Origin: Gelidibacter algens
GTDB taxonomy: Bacteria; Bacteroidota; Bacteroidia; Flavobacteriales; Flavobacteriaceae
DNA length: 64,000 nt
Assembly: GCF_001678675.1 (NCBI RefSeq)
Contig: NZ_LZRN01000016.1
Location: forward strand, 16,107-80,106
Reading direction: 5' to 3'
In this document: positions 9,418 through 17,765 of the stretch, piece by piece
Layout of the letters: each line of letters begins with the position of its first letter
How positions within the stretch are numbered: the first letter of the stretch is position 1
The notes under the pieces: model-generated
The model's database searches: none
Told to the model about the DNA's origin: nothing
The model's input: only the letters and a program-made list of their open reading frames with translations
Translations under genes and position numbers: made by a program

Positions 9418-10153
9418 AATTGAAATTGAAATTGCCTGCCCGTCCGTAGCTTTTGCGAACCTGACTGTCGGCAGACAGAGGCGGGAAATTGAATTTTGTT
9501 CTAAATATGAAACAAGAAACACAAAGCCAGAAGCCAGAAGCCAGAAGCTGGAAGCACGAACCACCCCCTAAGCGTCATTGCGAGTGAGGTACGAGCGCGG
9601 CAATCTGTCAGTTGTTAGGAGTAAATTGCCTGCCCGTCCGTAGCTTTTGAGAAGGCGGGAATTTGAACTTGAACTTGAAATTGAAATTGAATTTTTTCTA
9701 AATAAGAAACAAGAAACAAGAAACAAGAAACAAGAAACAAGAAACACGAAGCTAGAAGCTAGAAGCTGGAAGCACGAACCTCCACCTAAGCGTCATTGCG
9801 AGTGAGGAACGAGCGCGGCAATCTGTCTGTTGTTAAGATTAAATTGCCTGTCCGACCGTAGCATTTGCGAACCTGCCTGTCGGCAAATAGGGGCGGGAAT
9901 TCAAAGCTGAAAGACCAAATGACAACCCCCTAAAGTATTAGTATCGCTATTTTAACTTAAAGTCTGCGGAAATCTGCGCTATCTGCGGGAAATTTTTAAG
10001 TAAAGCAGTAGGTTCTTAAGTGGGCACTTCGACTGCGCTCAGTGTGACAGCAGGTTGAAGTTGAATTTGAAGTTGAATTTGAAGTTGAAGTTGAAATTGA
10101 AGCGTGTTCTAAACCCGAAACCCGAAACAAGAAACAAGAAACAAGAAACTAAC
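9418..10153. repeat. intergenic repeat mosaic 3 (between wlbB and cysQ)
   Basis: About 740 bases of repeat only. In order: TTGAAN hexamers (9415-9436), long R4 element (9431-9486), heptamers GAAGCCA (9509-9563), R3 (9568-9618), R4 (9625-9661), hexamers (9662-9692), heptamers GAAACAA then GAAGCTA (9706-9779), R3 (9787-9834), long R4 (9842-9900), R5 (9958-9998), a widespread bacterial repeat word TTCGACTGCGCTCAGTGTGA (10028-10047), hexamers TTGAAG/TTGAAT (10055-10102) and heptamers ACCCGAA/ACAAGAA (10113-10153). The sequence hexamers-heptamers-R3-R4 occurs twice in tandem, so part of the block is duplicated. It stops nine bases before the probable cysQ start. Confidence 0.88.
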
Positions 10154-10162
10154 AACCCAATA

Positions 10163-10948
10163 GTGAACCTAAAAACCGCCATAACCGCAGCCTTAGAAGC
10201 AGGAAAAGTAATTCTTGACATCTATCATTCCGATGACTTTGGAGTGGCACTTAAAGATGATAAGTCACCTTTAACTAAAGCAGACATCGCGGCTCATAAT
10301 ATGATCATCGCTTATCTTAATGAGACTGGCATTCCTATTCTTTCAGAAGAAGGGAATTCCATACCCTACAACGTTCGGAAAGACTGGAAGCAGTTGTGGA
10401 TTGTAGATCCATTGGACGGTACCAAAGAGTTCATTAAACGCAATGGCGAATTTACCGTCAATATCGCGCTGATAGAAAATCAGAAACCAGTTTTGGGCGT
10501 TATTTTCGTTCCGGTCTCAGGAGAGCTGTATTTTTCAACAAAAGAAACTGGTGCTTTCAAAGTCACCGTAGATCTCAACAATTTTGAAGTAGATGCTTTG
10601 ATGGAAAAATGTGTGAAGTTACCAATCCAAAGAGAAGATAAAACTTTTACTATCCTGGCGAGCCGCTCACACAGGTCTGTTGAAACTGATGACTATATCA
10701 ACGCCATGCGCATAAAGCACGGTACAGTGAATTTGATATCCAAAGGCAGTTCGTTAAAGTTTTGTATGGTTGCAGAAGGGCTGGCCGATTGCTACCCACG
10801 TTTTGGACCAACGATGGAGTGGGATACCGCTGCAGGACAAGCTATTTGTGAACATGCGGGTTTTGAAGTTATGGATTGGGAAACTCAAAAAACCATGTTA
10901 TACAATAGGGAGGCGCTTCTGAATAACTGGTTTGTGGTGGGAAAATAA
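10163..10948 (+). CDS. cysQ: 3'(2'),5'-bisphosphate nucleotidase CysQ
   Basis: Inositol-monophosphatase-family phosphatase that removes the 3' phosphate of PAP (or PAPS). The metal-binding signature DPLDGTKEF is at residues 82-90 (Asp82, Asp85), with the upstream SEEGNS acidic pair and the C-terminal WDTAAGQAICEHAGF. The frame is open upstream to 10055, but that stretch is the TTGAAN hexamer and heptamer repeat and would give a meaningless Lys/Leu/Asn-rich leader. The GTG at 10163 begins VNLKTAITAALEAGKVILDIY and gives 261 residues, a normal length. CysQ genes recur in flavobacterial polysaccharide loci; a link to sulfation is possible but no sulfotransferase was recognised here. Confidence 0.92.
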   Translation: MNLKTAITAALEAGKVILDIYHSDDFGVALKDDKSPLTKADIAAHNMIIAYLNETGIPILSEEGNSIPYNVRKDWKQLWIVDPLDGTKEFIKRNGEFTVNIALIENQKPVLGVIFVPVSGELYFSTKETGAFKVTVDLNNFEVDALMEKCVKLPIQREDKTFTILASRSHRSVETDDYINAMRIKHGTVNLISKGSSLKFCMVAEGLADCYPRFGPTMEWDTAAGQAICEHAGFEVMDWETQKTMLYNREALLNNWFVVGK

Positions 10949-11002
10949 TTAAATGGATAAAATAGGGGATTCTCAATATTATTGTAGTTTTGCAGGCTTT
11001 TA

Positions 11003-11034
11003 AAAACGCTTTTAATAGCGTTTTGTCTTTTAGG
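11003..11034 (+). terminator. rho-independent terminator after cysQ
   Basis: A perfect 8-bp stem AAAACGCT (11003-11010) / AGCGTTTT (11017-11024) with loop TTTAAT is followed by GTCTTTT. It lies 55 bases after cysQ. The remaining gap to 11281 shows a TAnnTTTG-like box (TAGTTTTG, 10985-10992) without a -33 partner and otherwise nothing. Read-through here would need the NusG-like factor, or the genes from 11282 have their own promoter. Confidence 0.72.
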
Positions 11035-11281
11035 ATAAGTAATTGTATGTCATCATATTAATTAATTTAATGTGAGTGATGGTGGCGAAGCCATTCCTAA
11101 AGATGCTTTGCTATAAATTAAAGGATGGAACCAAAAGTCAGGACTAAATCAATTACTATGGTTAGGCCAACAACAAAAATAATATTCGTTTTGTTAAAAT
11201 GAACATACATCAAACGAAAATATACCTAAACCCAAAATTAAACCATACAATCATCCCATCTCCTTTTGTAATACCTATCAA

Positions 11282-13306
11282 ATGAATCTCATCAACAATT
11301 TCAAATACAGACCTGAAATCGATGGACTCAGGGCCCTTGCGGTATTAGCGGTGCTTTTTTATCATGTAGGTTTGGGGTTTCCTGGCGGCTATATTGGGGT
11401 TGACATATTCTTTGTGATTTCAGGATTTCTTATTACCTCTTTAATCATCAAAGAGATTGAGCAAGATAAATTTTCGTTTATCCAGTTTTATGAACGAAGA
11501 GTACGACGCATTTTCCCTGCTTCCGCAGTATTGATGTTGAGCACTGTAATAACGGGCTGGTTTCTTTTACTACCTTCAGATTTTATTGGTTTAGGAAAAT
11601 CAATAATTAGTCAATCGTTCTTTAGTTCTAATATCTACTTTTGGAGGAATACCAATTATTTTGCTGAAGCTGCTGGGTTACAGCCGCTACTTCACATGTG
11701 GTCCCTTGCCGTTGAAGAGCAGTTCTATATGATTATGCCCTTTTTTATATGGGGGCTAATGAAAGTTCTAAAAATAGGATCGAGAATCAAATTGATTCTT
11801 TTTTTAGGAATGTTGTTTTGCGCTAGCCTAGCTTTGAGTATTTGGTCATTACCTAGGATGTCTGCATTTACCTTTTACTTACTTCCTACACGAGCTTGGG
11901 AGATGCTGATAGGTTCTCTAGTAGCTTTAGTTCCGACTATTGGATTGATAAAAAAGCGTTCCGTAAGAGAAGCATTAGCCTTTATAGGATTATTGGGCAT
12001 GATTCTGCCCTGTTTTTTATACACAAAAGACACCTTGTTTCCGGGTCTAGCAGCGTTACCTCCTTGTTTAGGAGTAGCATTCTTCATACTGGCATCCTCT
12101 CCGCTGCCTAATGGCAATATTCCTATGACGGCAAAATTATTTACGTGGCGCCCTATAATTTTTATCGGCCTCATCTCATATTCCCTGTATCTCTGGCATT
12201 GGCCGCTCGTTGCTTTTTCAAAATATTGGGCACTGGAAGAGTTTACAACGTTCTATAAGTGGGGTATTGTGGCATTGAGTATAATTCTAGGAATAGCTTC
12301 TTGGCATTTTGTTGAAACTCCTTTTCGCAAGAAAAATATTGCAAGAAGCAGAAAACCATTATTTGGGTATGCCATAATTGCATCCTCAATACTTATAATC
12401 GGTGGGTCATCATTAATAGCGATGAACGGTTTTGCAGGACGTTACAGTGATAGAGTTCTCGTCTATGAAAAATCGAAAGAAGATTCGCTACTTGAAAATG
12501 TTATGAACACACCACTTGATCTTGAAGGTGCGAGATTGGGTGAATTTCCGATTTTTGGGAACTCAAACTTAAATACGGTTAATGTTCTTGTATGGGGAGA
12601 CTCCCATGCAAAATCTATTTTACCTGCCGTTATAGAAGCAGCTGGAGATTTTTATGTCGTCGGTTCTGCTTGGCATAGTAGTACTGCACCTATACTGAAT
12701 TATGTACCTCCGCAGTTTGCTGCTGAATTTTCCTTAGGAGATAATAGTCCTACATGGGCAGCTGCAATTGTAGAACAAGTAGAAAAAAAACAGATTCCTA
12801 ATGTTTTACTTGCTGCAAGATGGAGTGGCTATTACAAGACGGCATCTGAACAAATGGAGGAAAATAATTTGTCTCTCATTAATTTTAATAATAATTTATT
12901 GAAGACAGTAAAATCTCTAAGTGAAGCAGGTGCTCAAGTATGGATTCTTAGAGAAGTGCCTAATCATCTTGTTTCTGTGCCTAAAGCTCTGATAAAAGGG
13001 GAGGTGTTTGATGCAGACATATCTGAATATGCATGTACAATAGGTCAGTTAATTGATCAGAATGAGACTTTTGACGCTTTGAAAATGGAATTAGAATTAG
13101 CAGGAGCTAAAATATTGGACACTTCAGAGTTATTGCTTGATCAAACTGAAAAAAAATACCGGATGGAATATAAAGGTGTGGCTTTGTACTATGATCAGCA
13201 TCATCTTTCAATTAATGGTGCAAAAAAAGTAAAAGGAGTTTTTGATCCTATTTTTTCACAAGCGAAAGCCAAAGTAAATATAGTTAACAATGAAGGAGAA
13301 TTATAA
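11282..13306 (+). CDS. OafA-like membrane O-acyltransferase with SGNH domain
   Basis: A 674-residue acyltransferase-3/SGNH fusion that O-acylates (usually acetylates) a surface polysaccharide. The N-terminal part starts YRPEIDGLRALAVLAVLFYH and carries about ten membrane segments up to roughly residue 385, including the conserved R-x-x-R/FPA region (ERRVRRIFPAS). The periplasmic SGNH esterase-fold domain has block I Gly439-Asp-Ser-His442 with Ser441 as nucleophile, and block V Asp638-Gln-His-His641. Both catalytic halves are therefore intact. The stop overlaps the start of the flippase gene (TAATG). Confidence 0.94.
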   Translation: MNLINNFKYRPEIDGLRALAVLAVLFYHVGLGFPGGYIGVDIFFVISGFLITSLIIKEIEQDKFSFIQFYERRVRRIFPASAVLMLSTVITGWFLLLPSDFIGLGKSIISQSFFSSNIYFWRNTNYFAEAAGLQPLLHMWSLAVEEQFYMIMPFFIWGLMKVLKIGSRIKLILFLGMLFCASLALSIWSLPRMSAFTFYLLPTRAWEMLIGSLVALVPTIGLIKKRSVREALAFIGLLGMILPCFLYTKDTLFPGLAALPPCLGVAFFILASSPLPNGNIPMTAKLFTWRPIIFIGLISYSLYLWHWPLVAFSKYWALEEFTTFYKWGIVALSIILGIASWHFVETPFRKKNIARSRKPLFGYAIIASSILIIGGSSLIAMNGFAGRYSDRVLVYEKSKEDSLLENVMNTPLDLEGARLGEFPIFGNSNLNTVNVLVWGDSHAKSILPAVIEAAGDFYVVGSAWHSSTAPILNYVPPQFAAEFSLGDNSPTWAAAIVEQVEKKQIPNVLLAARWSGYYKTASEQMEENNLSLINFNNNLLKTVKSLSEAGAQVWILREVPNHLVSVPKALIKGEVFDADISEYACTIGQLIDQNETFDALKMELELAGAKILDTSELLLDQTEKKYRMEYKGVALYYDQHHLSINGAKKVKGVFDPIFSQAKAKVNIVNNEGEL

Positions 13307-14796
13307 TGGCTAAAGGTTCTAAAATAGCCTCTTTAGATACCGAAGATCTGGGGCGTAAATCTATGCGTTCAGGAATGGTTAACATGGGGGCGCAAGGTGT
13401 CTCTGTTGTTTTACAGTTAGCTTCAACGGTTATACTTGCACGGATGCTTACCCCTGATGCCTATGGGTTATTAGGTATGGTCATGGCTGTTATTGCATTT
13501 GCTGGGTTATTCCGCGACTTGGGGCTAAGTACAGCAACAATACAGCGAAAAAATCTGAATGCGCCACAAGTAAGTGTTTTATTTTGGGTGAATGTTGCTA
13601 TTGGGCTTGGACTTACAATTACATTAGCGTTGTCCTCTCCTTTGGTTGTTTGGTTTTATGAAAGACCAGAACTAAAATGGATGACCGTTGTATTAGGTGT
13701 TAATATTTTGATTTCTAGTTTGGGAGCGCAACATTCTGCTCTATTGACTCGCAACATGCTATTTAAAAAGTTAAGTATTGCAAGAATTTCCAGTGCATTG
13801 GCCAGTTTTATAGTGGCATTAGTTGGAGCTCTTAATGGATTAGAACATTGGGCTTTAGTATTAGGTGCGGTTGCAGCTTCTTTTACCTATACCCTCATGG
13901 TATGGTTATTCTCTGGATGGATACCTGGATTGCCAAGCAGGAATACAGGTAGCCGAGAAATGATAAAATATGGACTGAATTTAACCGGTTTTGAATTTGT
14001 GAATTATTTTTCGAGAAATCTTGATAATATTTTAATTGGTAAAGTTCTAGGTTCTGAAATATTAGGCTTTTATAGTAGAGCATACCAGTTAATTATGTTT
14101 CCTATCTCAAATATTAGAACACCTTTAGCGTCTGTTGCGCTCCCTGGTTTAAGCAGTTTACAGGCTGAAAAAGACCGGTTTCGTTCCTATTACACGCAGC
14201 TATTGGGTGTATTATCATTGGTAACGATGCCTATTGCAGCCTTAACTTATGCGGCAGCTGATCCAATTGTCAGAGTTGTTTTGGGAGATAATTGGGCACC
14301 TGTAGTGCCCATAATGAAATGGTTGGCCGTTGCCGCATTTTTACAGCCAGTTGCTGGCTTGTTTGGTATTGTTTTATTGGCATTAGGCCATGCAAAGCGT
14401 CATTTGCACTGTGGACTAATTTCTGCAGTGGTCGTTTCAATTACATTTCTTATTAGTGTTCAATACGGGGTGGTTACTTTGGCAATTGCATATGCCATTT
14501 CAGGTTATGTTCTATTTGTGCCCATTTTTTTATATGCCGCAAAGGGGTCTGGTATAACATTGGTTGATTTTATAAAAGGAGTTTGGCGTGCAGCTTTGGC
14601 GGCTATAGTCGCCACGATTTTACTTCAAGTGCTTGATGTGTCAATGATATCAGAAAGTAGCTTTATAGATCTTATACTCGTAGGTTTAGAATTTGTATTA
14701 TTTTATATAGGATGTATTATTATTCTGCCTGGCGGCAAGGCGCAATTATTAAAACTTTTTAATCGCCTTAAGCATGCCGTTTCTAAAAAAAAGTAA
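13306..14796 (+). CDS. polysaccharide flippase (Wzx, WzxC-like)
   Basis: A 496-residue MOP-superfamily exporter with about 12-14 membrane segments; the start (GMVNMGAQGVSVVLQLASTVILARMLTPDAYGLLGM in outline, residues 24-58) has the R-x-L-x-P-x-x-Y/F-G-L motif typical of WzxC-type lipopolysaccharide biosynthesis flippases. It would move lipid-linked repeat units across the inner membrane. It is translationally coupled to the acyltransferase before it (TAATG). With a Wzy-like polymerase (27256) and Wza/Wzc (35075-38181) it completes a Wzx/Wzy pathway. Confidence 0.93.
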   Translation: MAKGSKIASLDTEDLGRKSMRSGMVNMGAQGVSVVLQLASTVILARMLTPDAYGLLGMVMAVIAFAGLFRDLGLSTATIQRKNLNAPQVSVLFWVNVAIGLGLTITLALSSPLVVWFYERPELKWMTVVLGVNILISSLGAQHSALLTRNMLFKKLSIARISSALASFIVALVGALNGLEHWALVLGAVAASFTYTLMVWLFSGWIPGLPSRNTGSREMIKYGLNLTGFEFVNYFSRNLDNILIGKVLGSEILGFYSRAYQLIMFPISNIRTPLASVALPGLSSLQAEKDRFRSYYTQLLGVLSLVTMPIAALTYAAADPIVRVVLGDNWAPVVPIMKWLAVAAFLQPVAGLFGIVLLALGHAKRHLHCGLISAVVVSITFLISVQYGVVTLAIAYAISGYVLFVPIFLYAAKGSGITLVDFIKGVWRAALAAIVATILLQVLDVSMISESSFIDLILVGLEFVLFYIGCIIILPGGKAQLLKLFNRLKHAVSKKK

Positions 14797-14809
14797 TTAA
14801 CAAGCATAT

Positions 14810-16564
14810 ATGACTTTTAATAATAATCAATTATCTGTATTACTTACTAATATTCAGGAGCGTTCTGCTCAAGGGGCATGGAAATCCTTAGATAAAGCTA
14901 GAATACCTGTTATTTTATCTACCACAGCTAAGGGACTACTTTTAATGGACCGTAAAGAAAATGTTGAAGTCCATCCTTGCCCTGATACTGAATTTTATGA
15001 CTTTAAAAATTGGGTATATTCGAAAATAAATAGTGACAATGGCTTACTAATTTTACCCATCAATGAAGCTATTATGTTTGCTTGTGATACCTTAAGAAAA
15101 GCACATCCAGAGATGGCTAATAGGTTTATAATGCCATCTTCATCCTCTTTACACTATACTTTAAGTAAATTCAACGCTACAAAAGCGGCGATAAAAGCAA
15201 ATATCAAAACTCCGGAAACTTTTTTTATAAAAGAATCGGGATCTGATGTCATTAATTTACCTTCTAAGAGCCTAAAATATCCACGGATCTTAAAATGGGA
15301 TAATGTATTAAATCCTGAAGGAAACTATGAAAAAGGCAGTTTGCGTGTTGTGGCGAACACTATAGAGTTAGAGGATTCCGCCGCTGAATTGGCACCATCA
15401 AACTGTAGTATCATTCTTCAAGACATGGTTCCCGGTCATGGTGTTGGCGCTTTTTTTCTACGTCAAAATGGGAAAATTCTCCTTCGCTTTGCGCATCGTA
15501 GATTACATGAAGTTCCTTGGACTGGGGGTGTATCAGCATATTGTGAGAGTTCAGATGATCAAGAGGTTTTAGAAGCAGGAGAACGTATGTTAGAAGCCAT
15601 AAACTACGAAGGTTTAGCGATGGTGGAATTTCGTAAAGAAAACGGGAAGTCGCCTTTGTTTCTCGAAATCAACGGACGTCTTTGGGGTTCATTAGGTCTC
15701 GCACTAAAGGCTGGAGCTGATTTTCCCAAAGCAATGGTTGAGTATCATTGTCAACAAAAAACGTCGGTTAAACAACCTTCTTTGAAGAATAAAGTCCGCT
15801 GGCACGAGCCAGGGTTTGATATGATGTTTCTGCAGTCATTATGGACAGAACAGTCTAAAAGCAGAAATGAGACTGCACCAAAACTTAAAGGACTCTGTCA
15901 GGTCATTATTAATTTCATTAACCCAAATATTGGTAACGATTGGATGCGGTTGAACGAGCCAATACATACTTCTAAGCGCTACTTACGTCTCGTAAAACAT
16001 CAATTATCCTATTTAAAAAGAGCCATCATTAGAAGTCTGGAAAAGGAAAAAACTTCATCTATCGTAGAAGAAACGGCTTTACGTACACAAATCTTAGGTA
16101 AGGATTTACATAGCGTTCAAAATATTCTTTTTGTCTGTTATGGGAATATATGCAGAAGCCCTTACACTGAGTTAAAATGGGAGCAGTTGAGATTAGAAAA
16201 TCCACAGCTTCCCAAATCTATATCAGTAGGCTTTCATGATAATGTTGCACGTACAACACCTGCTCGGTTTCAATCGGTGGCACGCAATTTAGGCGTTGAG
16301 TTAACCAATCATAGATCGCGTCGCATCACAGAGGAGTTAGTAGAAAATGCCGATTTAATAATTGCCATGGATCAGCGTAATTTGCAAGATATACAACGTG
16401 AATTTCCAGAGGCGATGAAAAAAACAATATTATTGGGTGCCATTCATACCTCTGCAAATCCTGAAATCTTGGATCCGTACGGGCAAAAGATTGGTACAGG
16501 TGGGCAGATTTATCGTCGTTTGGATATAGAATTGGACCATTTGAAAAATTCAATCTTGCAATAA
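14810..16564 (+). CDS. ATP-grasp ligase fused to low-molecular-weight protein tyrosine phosphatase
   Basis: A 584-residue two-domain protein. Residues about 1-330 are an ATP-grasp (carbamoyl-phosphate-synthase-like) ligase: EGNYEKGSLRVV, LQDMVPGHGVGAFFLRQNGK and LFLEINGRLWGSLGLAL are the nucleotide-binding and metal-binding parts. After a linker, residues about 437-584 are a complete low-molecular-weight tyrosine phosphatase: VCYGNICRSP with nucleophile Cys443 and Arg449 (C-x5-R), and the general acid Asp555 in DPYG. In most capsule loci the phosphatase (Wzb) is a separate gene next to the tyrosine kinase Wzc; here no such gene is present, so this fusion may be the partner of Wzc. The ligase substrate is unknown. 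The stop overlaps the next start (TAATG). Confidence 0.9.
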   Translation: MTFNNNQLSVLLTNIQERSAQGAWKSLDKARIPVILSTTAKGLLLMDRKENVEVHPCPDTEFYDFKNWVYSKINSDNGLLILPINEAIMFACDTLRKAHPEMANRFIMPSSSSLHYTLSKFNATKAAIKANIKTPETFFIKESGSDVINLPSKSLKYPRILKWDNVLNPEGNYEKGSLRVVANTIELEDSAAELAPSNCSIILQDMVPGHGVGAFFLRQNGKILLRFAHRRLHEVPWTGGVSAYCESSDDQEVLEAGERMLEAINYEGLAMVEFRKENGKSPLFLEINGRLWGSLGLALKAGADFPKAMVEYHCQQKTSVKQPSLKNKVRWHEPGFDMMFLQSLWTEQSKSRNETAPKLKGLCQVIINFINPNIGNDWMRLNEPIHTSKRYLRLVKHQLSYLKRAIIRSLEKEKTSSIVEETALRTQILGKDLHSVQNILFVCYGNICRSPYTELKWEQLRLENPQLPKSISVGFHDNVARTTPARFQSVARNLGVELTNHRSRRITEELVENADLIIAMDQRNLQDIQREFPEAMKKTILLGAIHTSANPEILDPYGQKIGTGGQIYRRLDIELDHLKNSILQ

Positions 16565-17754
16565 TGATAATAACTTGGATTATTCCTGATACTTATGGGT
16601 TTCTATTGGATGAATTAGAAGAGTTAGCAATTAGAGATGTAAACATTCGTGTGCTTTCAGGTAAACCCATTCCAAATAATGTGAATAAACGACTTCCAAG
16701 TGTCGCGTTTCATTATTGTCCTGAGCGATCAATTCTAGTAGATAGTTTATTTCAAAGGATTTTTGACCCTTTATGGAATACGTATACATGGAGACTTCCA
16801 CGGCATTCTTATCATACAAAACCAATAGCAGGAATTTATAAGGTTTTGTTAGATTTAGAAAAGGAACACCCTAGTGATGTGATTCATTCGCATTTTGGGT
16901 ATCCTGGAGGTTTGGGTGGAAGCCTAATTGATATGCCGCAAATATTGACCTTACGAGGCTATGACATACTCACCACTGGAAACTATGGTGCCTTATGGAA
17001 TTACTTTTTTCGTCATAACTTAATAAACAGCTATTCTAATAAAGGAATCGTTAATGGTGGTAGTGGCTATACCGTAAGTAGAGCGAAACAGATTCTAGGT
17101 TCTCATGCTGATATACGGTGTTTAAAGGAAGGTCTTTCAGTAGTATCCTTTGCGACAGCAGGGGTTCATACCAGGAATTCACTTGGAATAAAGGTTCGAG
17201 ATACCGTCATATTGAGTGTTGGTAATTTAGTGGATGTAAAAAACCACGAATTAATGATCGAGGTCTTTGCAGGTTGTTCTTTAAAAGAGATAGAAAATAG
17301 TTCTTTGATAATCTGTGGCGATGGACCATTACGAAAAACGCTTGAAAAACAATGTGAGACACTTGGTATTGCCCAGCGGGTTATATTTATGGGACAGTTA
17401 GAGAGAGAAGAGCTAAGCGATATTTTTGAATTGTCTGATATATTTATACATACTTCAATGTCTGAAGGCTTTGGGAATGTGATTTTAGAAGCGATGTTGT
17501 TTAGACTTTTAGTTGTTGCCAGTCCAGTTGGTGTTGCGCCAGATGTCATTACTCACAAAGAAAATGGGTTTTTACCTGAGCTTGGTGATAAAGCAAGTTG
17601 GATAAGTTGCTTAAAGGAAGCAATTACTACTCGCAAAAATTACACTCAAGTCTTGGAAGTAAATAGAAAATTGGTGTTAAGAGAATTTGGAATGGACAAA
17701 CGGATTGACGCTTACATGAAGCTATATGAAGAAGCTATTGTTACTAGAAATTAG
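16564..17754 (+). CDS. glycosyltransferase family 4
   Basis: A 396-residue GT-B glycosyltransferase. The C-terminal nucleotide-sugar domain is clear: VGNLVDVKNHELMIEVF, LIICGDGPLRKTLEKQC, and the E-x7-E motif in MSEGFGNVILEAM. The N-terminal half includes VIHSHFGYPGG, the usual acceptor-side loop. The sugar it moves cannot be read from sequence. It is coupled to the ATP-grasp/phosphatase gene before it (TAATG) and followed 12 bases later by the PIG-L gene. Confidence 0.92.
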   Translation: MIITWIIPDTYGFLLDELEELAIRDVNIRVLSGKPIPNNVNKRLPSVAFHYCPERSILVDSLFQRIFDPLWNTYTWRLPRHSYHTKPIAGIYKVLLDLEKEHPSDVIHSHFGYPGGLGGSLIDMPQILTLRGYDILTTGNYGALWNYFFRHNLINSYSNKGIVNGGSGYTVSRAKQILGSHADIRCLKEGLSVVSFATAGVHTRNSLGIKVRDTVILSVGNLVDVKNHELMIEVFAGCSLKEIENSSLIICGDGPLRKTLEKQCETLGIAQRVIFMGQLEREELSDIFELSDIFIHTSMSEGFGNVILEAMLFRLLVVASPVGVAPDVITHKENGFLPELGDKASWISCLKEAITTRKNYTQVLEVNRKLVLREFGMDKRIDAYMKLYEEAIVTRN

Positions 17755-17765
17755 GCATTTCAACT

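Noticed and set aside
10055..10162. N-terminal extension of CysQ rich in Lys, Leu and Asn
   Set aside because: The bases are the TTGAAN hexamer and heptamer arrays found elsewhere in gaps; the enzyme is complete from the GTG at 10163.
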